From contig OX375880.1 of assembly GCA_947359465.1 (NCBI GenBank), positions 22,520,714 through 22,584,713 on the forward strand: 64,000 nucleotides of DNA. The letters are read 5' to 3'. Under the pieces are notes generated by a model. That model saw only the letters and a list, made by a program, of their open reading frames with translations. It was not told the origin of the DNA and made no database searches. Below, in pieces: positions 22,229 through 34,200 of this stretch (its first letter is position 1; every line of letters starts with the position of its first letter). Source of the stretch: Metellina segmentata (taxonomy: Eukaryota > Arthropoda > Arachnida > Araneae > Tetragnathidae). A program made the position numbers and the translations under genes.

Positions 22229-25200
22229 GTAAGTAATCTCAAGTCAGTTTCGAAAACCTTTAAAAAAAGATGAGTAGGGATATTGCCAATTGCCAAATAA
22301 CTTTAGTTTTTTCTGAGCGTTTACGAGCCTAATTTAATTTACTTAAATCAGAATATTGTGTTTGGAACTGATCGTGTTAGACTATTATTTCGCCTAGGCC
22401 ATAAAGATAATTTTATGTGCCATTACTGCAATGTTGTTCATCTATTTATATTTTGGTCCATAGCTATTTTTACCTAAACTATAATTTTCTATAATTTAAT
22501 TATTATAGAGCTTTTAAAGAATATGTGCCCACACTTATGTAACAGTAACTACTTTAATGAGGTATTAAAGTTTTTCTGTCAAATGTAAGGACCGAAATCG
22601 AAAGCCTTTTAAATTTCATAATGCTTTTTTGCAGCTTTTTAAATTTTTGACTCTTTTTACTTAAAATGCTAAGACTTTTATTGTAATTAATGTCGAAATA
22701 TTAAACGTTTTATTCTTGTTTATTATTTTATATTGGAAGACTATGTATAGAATAAGGATTTGGGGAAAAAAATCATTTTCTGAAAATTACTGATATAAAC
22801 TATGATTTTTTTTTGTTTTTCACAGCGTAAGTTTCAAAAATATTTGAAAAAAACAAAAATTATGGTAAATGTAATCCAATGCACAACATTGTAGGACACA
22901 CTTAATGGAAGGTAAATAGAATAGATACTTGAAAACAAATTCAAATTTGCAGATGGAGCAGAAATTCTAAAATATTGAAATAATATTTTAAGAAATTGAA
23001 TTTTTAATTATTGTGAATGAAAAAGTGGATTTTTATTTGTTTGTAATGTATATTTAAAGAGTATTGAAACATTTTATTGTGAAGATGAAAACAAAAAAAA
23101 ATTGTTCAAAAGATACTGCATCCATTTAATTTATGTAGTTATGTAACTAGTAGTTAATAAATGTCACATTGGATAACACACAGGATTATTGGCGACGGTC
23201 CGGGAATAATTCTCATGACAGAGTTAACGTGTTAAAGTTCTTTGGTTGGATCGAGTTTCTCAGTCCCAATCTTCCTGTTGCTAATTCGTTACTCTTCCAA
23301 CTCGGCTACTGCAGCCCTTAATTGGTAAGATATTTATAAAAAAGGAGCACATTTTCAAGTCACATTTTAAAGTTGTTCTAACCAGTGCGTTAAATTAAAT
23401 AATGGTAGCATAAATATTATCACAGTATTACGTTTTCTAAAAATGAATCTAAGATATTTTTTTCCTAATACTCCCCCCCCCCTTTTTTTTTATAACAATT
23501 TCTACCTATTTTCGTTTATGTAGAACAGTGATAATAAGAAAACGAATTGAGTAACAAGAATGAAGTTTGGGTAGGTAGATTGGAATTCAGAGTCGTTCTG
23601 GAGAAACATAACGGGCAATGGGCGAAGGTTCGGATCAACCATCGAAGGGAAAGATCCATATGAAGATTGGAATTGACTGTTAATCAACAGGTTTTTGAAG
23701 AAAAAAAGATAGCTTTAGTTCACAGTTATTGTACAAAAAAGGGAGAAGTAAATCACTTAGTTAAACATACACTACCTCATTTCTGCTTCACCAGTAATCC
23801 ACCGATAGTGCAATTTTTTCGAAATAACGACTACAACAAAGTCCAATACGGGTCAATACCAATGTATGAATATATTTTCTTCTTTCAGTTTCTCCAATGA
23901 TTTCGGTGACTATTATCTGAATGAAACGGACGATGTCCTGGATATTGTAAGTACAACCTCACCTTAAATCAATCATGCCTTGTATTATAATACTTCCGAG
24001 TGTTGCTCGGGTTGAATTGTTTGTAATTCATCGTAATAATGTCATTTCTATGGAATTTAAAATTGTTTTTAACTACTAGAACAACGATGTTTCGCGCTGA
24101 CCAACTCAATTTCTGGCAGCGCTCTCTAGAACGGTCGGGCAGCGATTACATCTGCAAGGGAAAGTCAAAAATTATCCGCTCTTTGTTTTTACAATGTATT
24201 TACACATATGTCGGGGTTGAACAAGTTTGTCATTTTCCCATCATTGTCTCTTTCCTTTTCGATACATTTGGTCAACCGGTCCACAAGCTTACAATTCACT
24301 CCAAGAAGAAGATTTTAAAAGGGTCGCCCGCTCATTTAAGCAATGCTTCTCCCACTTCTTTGTCCGTCTAACCTGCAGAGAACACGCTGCAGTGCCTCTG
24401 CTGGTTGTTACTCACCGGATCAAGTGCAGAAATACTATATTCAGTGTTCTGTAACACAACTCCATGCAGCTGCAATTGTTCCGCAGTCATTTTGTTAGAA
24501 TTTTGAAAACTCCTGTCCAATCAAAAAATGACATAAAACCCAGGTATCGGCTCAATATGTATTACATATATATAATAAAACATCAAAATTAATTCACTTA
24601 CTTTATTTAAAACCAAGGAATACTTTCAGAATTTGAAATTCTGTCGATCACTTTTAAAGTTACATATTTTGTCATTGACATAAATGATGTGTTACTCATA
24701 AAATGTTGGTGGTTATTTGGGGCGGTGTTGGAAAATTATTCTGTAGCTTGAAAAGAAAAAAGGTAAGGAAAGGAGCGCGTTTTGCACTGCGGAAAGTCGG
24801 CCAAAATTTTGAAAAAATAAAGAACAAATTGTTCTGCAAAGACTTTGTTTGTCTGTCGCATTTTTATGAACTTTCTGCATCCGGGCTCGTCAGTTTGCCA
24901 GAACCATTTTTCGATCATGCTAAGTCTTTTCTCCGATGGTGGAGGTGGACGGCAGTGCTGCTCCCTCTTCGTGCATCACGCGTGTCGAGCCTCTTCGAAG
25001 CTTCTCGTTCCACTCATACACAGTTTCACGAGGTAGTGCACTGTACCTGTATTGTTTTGGAAGCGTACGACCATTTTCAGTACCGTGGGCCAACTTCCTA
25101 CCCTCGAAGTGTAGAAATGGGATCACGGATCTTTATGAGACTCTGCTAGCGGAACAGCCATGTATACACTGAAGCAGAAACAAGAGAAATGACACCATCC

Positions 25201-28200
25201 AGGGTAATCTTAGGAAACGCGGCCACAGTAGTAACAAATCTAAGCACGCATGCGCAGAAGGCAGGGCGACACACTTAATGAAGTTTTATTGCGAAAGAGT
25301 GGATAATATTTGACACCTTCGTATTTGCTTTATAATTCTGAACTATACCTTTAAAATGTGTCGGAAAAACTTTTGAATCATCCTGTATATATTAAAGTCT
25401 GATAAAAATCAAGACTGATTAAAGTGCCTTAGTTAAAATTTGATCATGCTTCTTCAAATTTTGTTTGACTGAAATGGGCTTTTTTCTGTTTCATATCTGT
25501 TTCTATTTCAGGTATATCTTATTTTAATAAAACTTTCGTAAAATATTTAATATTTTTGTCAATTTTTTAGGTTATTTTTGTGTAGTTTTCGGGTTAGATA
25601 CAATTGTTATGGGAACTGTTCTGCAAAACTTCTGGTCATCAAAATCCCAGATAATTGATACATTAAACATCATATTCTGAAGCTTAGTAGCCGAGTAAAT
25701 TATGTTCTTTCCCTCTGTTCTATAGTCTAGAGTTTCTTTAAACTTTTATCTTATTTTATTCACAGGAGATAAACCTACCAATTCGACCTGGTGTCAATGC
25801 ATTCCTGAGCTACAAACCAAACGATATTGCGGTAAGTTTATTTCACATACAGATTATTGTAAATTATTGTCACGTTCGGTAAATGTTTCATAATGGCACT
25901 TCCAATTAGGAAAATCATCAAAAAGGACGGTACCGTTGGTTTGCTACAAATTGTCGCAAACAGTAGCACCAACTTTTAGAAATTGTTCAAGGATGTTTTC
26001 AGAACTCTTTTTTTAACCCGTTTTTCAATGGGAGATTGTATTGCAAGGGCCATACTTATGCAAACTGCGCCAAACACAAGAAACATAACATCAAGTAATG
26101 GAGGTAGATGTTTTAATTCATGTCGCAGTGGAGGCAACACAACTCACTTTTGGCGACGGTCCGGAAACAAGCCCGAAGAGAAAGATCTCAAGAGCAACTT
26201 TACTACATTTAGAACAATAATCAGATGACGAGGTCACACTTGAACTTGCACCCCTCTGTCCGAACTTTCACACACACCGACCAACAGGTCTGGTGGTTAA
26301 GGTGTTAGCCTCTAGATCCGAAGGTTCCAGGTTCGAATAAAAGTCAGTATATTGATGTTTGTAAGCATATGGTGTAGACACGGCTGGTTCACCTTAAATC
26401 TGTTGTGGCCGAAAGTCTTCATGTTGGATTGGAGTGGAAGATTGGAGAGTGGGGTGGCAGCTACGGTGCTGCCTCGTCATCTGACCGTGGTGTTGTCCTC
26501 CGATCTTTCCCTTTGGGGATTGATCCCGGACCAACGTAAATGGTTCGTTGTGTTGCTCTAGTACGACGTTAATTAAAATTACCTTAACAAACTTATACCC
26601 TATGACAACGTGAGGGAATTTAAAACCGCGACAGATTTAACGTGCATCAGCCCTTTTACACAATGGTCTTTGGTTGGATTTGAACTCCTATCCCTCCAGC
26701 TGCTAATCCGTTACACCACCAACCGGGCTTTCGTAGCCCCAAACATCTAGTAATATACATAGACAATAACAGACACACCAGGAAAGTTTCACTGGCACTG
26801 GACAGAGATATGCATCCAAACAGGAACCTATTCTACCCATCTTACATCTCGCAAGTTGCTAGCCCAGCTGAAAAACCCATTGATCCACGGCAACTGCTCC
26901 AGGCTCTCGGACGCAGATAAAGTAGTCAAATGATGCAATGATGGAGATAATCTGCCGTATTTAGTTACTCGTATTATCTTTAGATTTGTCGTACTTATCC
27001 TTCCTTCATCGAAATATTCAACCTCGATCGTATAAGTGGGTGACTCCAAGGAGTTTTAGAAGCTCCTGGTGTGAGCGTTTTGTTTATCCATCGTTAATAG
27101 TTGGGGGAGGGGTTGAATATATATAACCCTCCCGTTTGGGGGAGGCGGCCCCATTGTGAAGAAAACTATTAGGAAATAGGAAATATTTTAAGACAACACA
27201 TAGTCATTTTGAACCAAGATCGGTTAACGAGGTCAACACCCGCTGGCAACCCACTTCTAAAAATCCTCTCCATGTGGACGCCGACGGAATCAACGTCCAC
27301 CACGGTTATTTGTAGGATCGAGTTTCGAGCTCGTAACCTCAGTTTCGAATCTACTACCCTTCCAACAGGGTGTGGCGTTTCGGGTACCACAGCAATACAA
27401 TGGAGTTAGACTAAGCATATTACCTTTTAAAGTTATTTATTTCACTTAAAGGGTTTCAATTAACGAATGGGAAAACTATTTACAAAATATGTACACTGGA
27501 CAATCGATGAACGAATTTTCATAAATAACAAAAGTTTCTCATCACAGTTAGTTTATGATCGGTGCTTAACCTCACAGTATAGCTGTCTCGAGCGATCTAT
27601 CATCCACCACTTTCCCCCGTGGCTTCTGACTCTCGTATCCCTTTTCGTTTTTCCTGGGGAGCCTCCTCAAATTTGGAATGTTGACAGGGTGTTTTCCAAT
27701 GACACCTGCAACACTCGTAGAAATGTCAACTCCACGCATGCGTATCCCCTCTTTGTTTCTTGGAACCGTTATAAAGTAATGTGTGACACCAGCAGGTACA
27801 AGAATTGGGATTAACCAACCGACTGTCCGACAGATTTACTGACTTTCTGGTCTGAATTATTTAAAATTGTAACGCGCGTGGTCTTTTTTTTTTAATATAT
27901 ATATTTTTTTTGGGGGGGGAGGGTCGTCTGCTTCCGTCTGGAGTAATGTTCATGATGATCTGTGTGTTTATATCATCTTTTTTTCCCAGACTTCACGAGG
28001 GATACTGCGGCACTAAATTTCTGATGTGTTCCAGATCATTTGGTTGGTTATTTTGGGGGTTTTATGGTGAGAAGTTCATATTTGACCATGATGCTCCAGA
28101 CACAAGACATACAACACCAAGTAATAGACACACAGACACAATGAAAGTTTTACTGACATTAAAGATAGGAATACAGCCAGTGAGCAACGCAGATCATATG

Positions 28201-31200
28201 CATATTAAAACAAACACATGAAAAGGGGAGTCGTGACTCAGTAGTTATGTCCTCTGCGCTGGCAAAGGCCCGTTGCACACATCCGGTTTTTCAACGTGCG
28301 GCACCGAAGCCCAACTATGTACACATTACCGTGAAATGACGCACTTACTGATTTCGCGCCATTTGCGATACATATTCTATCGAAAAAACGTGTTTATTTC
28401 GCTTACTTGGTGTACACAAAGTATAATTTGAAACAAAATAGAAGTTACTAGATACAACCATTTATTTATTATTATTTATATTCCCCCCCCATTTATTAAT
28501 GAAAACAAACAACTTCAGAACAGAGAAGCGTGTGCGACAATCTGCGGCGCCGTGGGGAATTGCGGTACAAATTCACACAAGTGGGACGTGCGGCGCCCTT
28601 GGCATGTGTGCACTACTCCATTGGATCTAATGCATCTCAGAACGCAGTTGCGTTGCGGCAGCGGCACCGCCCGATGAAAAACCGGATGTGTGCACCGGGC
28701 CTAAGTCGATCTGCTAGAGAAAAAACACCCATATCTTACAACCAATAACACACGTGCTCTGCTCATGACTGGGATAACAGGGTGGTATCAGAACCTGGAA
28801 ATCAGTGAATTCTCAGAAAACCTTTTAAAACTTGAAAAATCCGGGAAATTTCAGGAAAAAACTCAAAAAATATCAGGGAAATATTGATAATTTCAACGGT
28901 AGCTATTACCTACGTCCATTAGGTACGTTTGTTTCATTTAGAGATGCGCGATTAAGAGTAATTTTGAGAATCGAAAAAATCGTATTCGCCAAAACTGTAA
29001 TTATAATAAAGTTTACTGGCGAAATAATTTTTGAACACCGCGAAACTGCCGCCGCCGTTTTCCGCGTCTCGTCAACGTGAGGCCGGCGATACAACTCGTG
29101 GTACACAATTTGAAATTCGTGTGAATCCTGATGTCCTTTTTTGTGTGTTAAATTAATATTTGTTTATTGCAATTACATTTTTGTAGAATTTTTTATGCAT
29201 ATTTGCATTTGTTTTTTATGTATACTATGATAATAAAGGGTCATATATAATAAATTCATAATCGAAATATTTTGTATTTTTTCTCTCCAGTTTTTCAATT
29301 GCTATTGCAAGAGTTCCATTAAGGGATCAAACCTTACAATAACAATTAAATTATCTGAAAAGAAAAGGAACAAAATATTTGTGGAGAATTTTCCTTTCAT
29401 CCCATCTTACACAAAATAATAAAAAATAATATGTGGATACTGTATATCGATACCAGTGACGGATCGGAACATTATTAAGGGAATAGTTAAATCAGAGAAA
29501 TTTTTGTGACAGTATCAGGGAAATATCAGATAACTTGTGTTCGAGGATTTAGTTGCAACCCTGAACATTGTGTGCTATTTTCTGAATACGTGCGTAAACT
29601 CATTGTGATTTATTATTTTACAGGACCAAATTACACTGGCGGACTGGAGGGCCTTTAATGGTGTCACACGTGAGGTAAGAGAACATCCTTCGAATCTTCG
29701 CTACACCGATTTTTGCTTCTTTGACTGGTCGCATATTAAGTGTCCCCACAATGTTGTAAATCTAGAGTGTTTGTACTCCTCACTTATCCGTCAACCTTCA
29801 ACCTGACAATTCGCATCCCAAAAAGAAAAGTGACACAGTCCAAAAAATAAAATTTGTGATGTTATGTCATTGCAAATTATGTATGATGTGCCCCAGTGTT
29901 ATATTACTATTCTATAGAATCTAATAGAAGTTACCACCCTAAATACTTACCTAAAATTTAAAAGAAGCTCATCCTATTTAAATATAAGTTTCCTTTAAGT
30001 TGATGTTTCTCAATTTCTGCGATTTTGTGTTACGTCACTTTTCTTGCCGGGGTGCGATATGTCGAGAGGTAAAGGGGTCACCGGAAGTGACAAAAATGAC
30101 AAAAAGCGTCCACTTCTGTATAAACTTACCCCAGAGCATCTCTTTAACCCCCAAACGGATGGAAAGTAATATCTCATGCATCAAGTATTATAATTGTGGG
30201 TATTTTTAATTAACATCCCACTGGAGCAACACAACGGGCTCTTGGTGACGGTCCGGAATCAATACCCGAAGGGAAATAATCGAAGACAACACCACGCCAT
30301 TTTGACCAACGGGGTCAGATGACGAGGCCATACCTGAACTGGCACCCGAGTCTCCCAATTTCCACACCACGCCAAAGTGAGGCCAAGACAAATTTAACAT
30401 TCACCAGCCCCCTCTGTATACGACGTCTTTGTTTCATACGAACTTGCAACCCTCCGGATGCTAGTCCGTTGCTCTTTCAACGGGGCTAATTTAGCCCTCA
30501 TTTATCAGGATTTGGCGATTTTTTTATGGTGCCAAGATCAAGATCTGATCGGTTTTTGTAACAACAATATATCCCGAACCAACGAAACTGTATACCAACG
30601 AACAATATACCAACGAAATGTCATCAATTTTGTAAATGAGAAGATACATCGCCGAGACAACCACCGATAGTGTTAATGGATACGAAATTTGAGAATTCTA
30701 TTCGAAGCTATATTTTTTCCACAGTACTTGACTATAGTTACTTCTAAGTGGTCGGCTCAAAGTCGGTCCCTCTCTGGAATGCAACTCCTCGTTATCTGAC
30801 CGTGGTTAAAAATTACAATGGGTTGTCCACGAATCATTACCTTCGGGTTAGATCCCAGGTGACCGTAGTCAATAGCCCGTAATGTTGCTCCAGTTCGACG
30901 TTAATTAAAATACCTACCCACCGGAATATGTTCACCACCATCAGAATCGAAAAGGATATTTTGGTCCTGGGTAATTTTGCTGCTAGGCAAACAGCCATTA
31001 ACGTCACACTGGAGCAACAGTTGTTAGAGACGGTCCGCTATTCATCCAGAAGAGAAATATCCGAGGACAACACCTCGTAATTGTGAAATACAAGCACGTG
31101 ACGAGGTCGACACCTGAGCTGGCTCTCCACTACCCAAAATTCCATGCTACTGCAGATTACGCTAAGACAGATTTATGTACCCGAGCCCCCGTCGGACTTA

Positions 31201-34200
31201 ATGTTCCGCGGACCGTTTATTGCGATCGTATTGCTACCCTTGTTAATTCAGTTTTCGAAGCTTGTATATTATTGATTTTTATTCAGACTAAGGTTTTTTT
31301 AGTATTTACTCTGTCTTCGATTTTTAATGAAATGTGATTCCGACGTTTCAGGAGGTAAAACACTTCTTGGAGAGAGATTTCCAACCCATTCCTAACATCT
31401 CCAAGATGCTGAAAGGATTTACTTTTGTGAGTAGATTTTCAGACAGTTCTTTCCAAACTTTTTTAGTTTAACGACTCTGCAACTGAACTCAATTTTATTG
31501 TATATGAAATTATATTATTTTGCATATTTCCTTTGAGTGTGTATATTATTGAGAATGGTGAAACCACTAATACTAATATTAGTGACTTCCTGTGTTACAT
31601 GAATACGTATACAGGAAACAGATATGTAGCCTCATTTGTCTAATGCAGTGGTAGGCAACATCATTATTTCAAAAGATCCAAAAATGAGCAGATACTGATT
31701 AAAATTTCTTTAGAGAGATACATTTTTTTTAAGAACTATGTTTCTAGGAATCGGTTTAAACTAGCTACTAACGTTAAATAAAAATCAAGATATCATAATA
31801 AAATAAGTCTTATTTATTGAGAAAACATAATTTATTTACATTAAAATAAAATATGACAAAACACGTATTTAATGTGAACAATGGCCTTGCATTTCCTTGG
31901 AAAGTTTGTATAATTCATATTTGTATGTCGTTGTTTTTTATTTCAAGAATGATTCCAGGTTCTCTTCAATAAGACGATTTCTTAATTTATTTTTGATACG
32001 TTCATGCTTGAAAAAGATTATTTGCATGAATATGTAGAGCAAAAGAGTGAAAGAACAGAAAATGCTAGTTGTTTTAACTGATCATACGAGTCAGGAATAC
32101 TATTCCATGCATTGAAAATTATCTCTCATATCTTCTATCTCCAGGTCTTTCAAAGCAGGACACTTTTCTGTTACCTAAGATCATATTTATTTATTTTTAA
32201 TTTTTCCATATCAGTATTATGGCATTCAAACTTCGAGATCCGTAATTACTTGTTTTTTCACCCCAGTAATTGTGCAAATGTCAATATTAAAACGAGAAAA
32301 ATTCAATTCTGTTGCGTCACCCCTGAGAGGTTTTTTAACAAAAGCCAACGTCGCTAGGCAATTTTTGAATTCCTGAAACCTCCATCGAAAATCTTCATAT
32401 TTTAAATTGTTGTTATGAAATAAAAATTGTCAATTACCGAGTTATTTTCATGGCAATGTTTCAGCAGTCTTGGAAAAAGATTGAAGGTTCTCTTTTAAAA
32501 TCTTCAGCAAAAAGAGATTATTTGTTTTCAAATGAAATGACTTCTTCCAATATCAAAAAAATTGTGTTTCCTTTCACCTGTAGTTTACGATTAGGATTAT
32601 GTAAATAAGACGTAATTTTATCATGAAATAAAAATTTTGGATCCACTGATCATCCGTTAGTTTAGGATAGACAACATTCTTCATAAGTAGAAATGCTTTA
32701 ATTTTATATAATAAGGAAGCGAAATGTTTTATCCCATTTGCTCTTGAAAGCCAACTTACTTTATTATGCAGAGAATATATCTGCGTGTTCATTCTCCATT
32801 TCAACTAAAAATTCCTTAAAAGGGTTTTGAAAAAAGAGCTTTAGCTACAATTGTATTGACAATCTTAATCACTAATTCCGTAACATTGCACTTTTCTGGA
32901 AATGTCTGCGCACAAAGTTCTTCTTGATGAATGATGCAATGGTAAATAAGTATCTCGTGATTAACTTTTTCTTTCGAAATAGAAACAAAACTTTTTCTTA
33001 CACCAGTCATACTTTTTGCCCCATCTGTTTAAATTGAAAAAATTTCATCGAATGGATTATGATGAGTCTCCATTTTTTGCAATATCCAGCATTTGAAATA
33101 TCCTCACCACGTGATGAACTTTCACTGGTAATAATCCTAAAATTTCTTAAGGCCCGAAAACGAAATAAATAGAACGAAGAGTCGATTCGTTGCCGTTGGT
33201 TGTCTCTGAGTCCTAACGCTGTTTGTATTGTTCTCTATGCTTTTCTGATGCTATGTCTCTTAATAATTATTAATTGTCTTGTTGGACTTGGAGTTACTCT
33301 CTTATTTCTTCATTACAAGTCATAACAGATTCAAATTAAATTTAATACTTAATCTAACTGCATTTTTAACCCTTCAAGTAGTTTCGACGAGATGTCTCGT
33401 CCATCAAAACTTAATACATTTTGATAACGACGAGATATCTCGTCCTCAAGACATCGCCGAATTTTTGATAAAAGACACGATCAGGTTCTGCTCGGTTTTC
33501 TAATGAAGAAATATCTCGTCACTCAAGATCTGCTAATGTTTTTGCTAGTAACGAGATATCTCGTCAACCATTAGGAAGGTTAATAAGTGTATCACTTTGT
33601 TTACACGAACAATTTAGCTATTATTTAACTATTATTATTATTTATTATTACACTATATTAGTTACTACTATATATATTTAATTTTATAGTTTAACTTATT
33701 GTACAAAAACTTTTAAAAGCTGTAACTAATGTTCACGAACGAAAAAGAAAACAAAGAAAAAATCATTTCGAATGACACTATTTTTTCCAAAGTGGTAAGA
33801 TACCTGATTTAATGTCGTACTGGAGCAACAGAATAATCTATTGGTGACAGTCCGGGATCCATACCAAATTGAATGATTCGACGACTTTTCATTTTGGAAC
33901 ACGGTCAGATGACGTCACACTTGAGCAGGCACCCCACTCTCCAAACGTTCACACCATGCCAAAGTGTGGACATTTGAGGTCACGGTAATGTTAACGTGCA
34001 CCAGCCCCGGCGGTCTCTTATTGGATAAAGTTTGGAAATCGCAACATTGCAGTTGCTGCTTCGAACATGGCAACCGCGGCCCCTCAGTTAATAAGAACTT
34101 CGAATAAAATTTAAATGAAGATAGACTGTTGCGTACATAATTTTCGGGCTGAGAGTTCGAAACCAACCAAAGACCATCGTGTATAAAGGGAGATAGTGCA

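Larger units (their letters stand above)
1..25077. repeat. Left copy of a ~45-kb large repeat
   Basis: The whole stretch recurs in the same order and orientation at 45,400-64,000. The offset is 45,399 at the left edge, 44,051 after the 1.35-kb indel, 44,022 just before the Jockey insertion and 39,117 just after it. Landmarks found in both copies are the long-TIR end, the Tc1-like element, the TTAA MITE, the minus-strand exon, the mariner and RasGEF exons 1-2. Sampled divergence is uneven: about 0.5 % near 10.1-10.3 kb, about 2.6 % at 443-670, and visibly higher near 18.8-20.1 kb. Confidence 0.97.
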
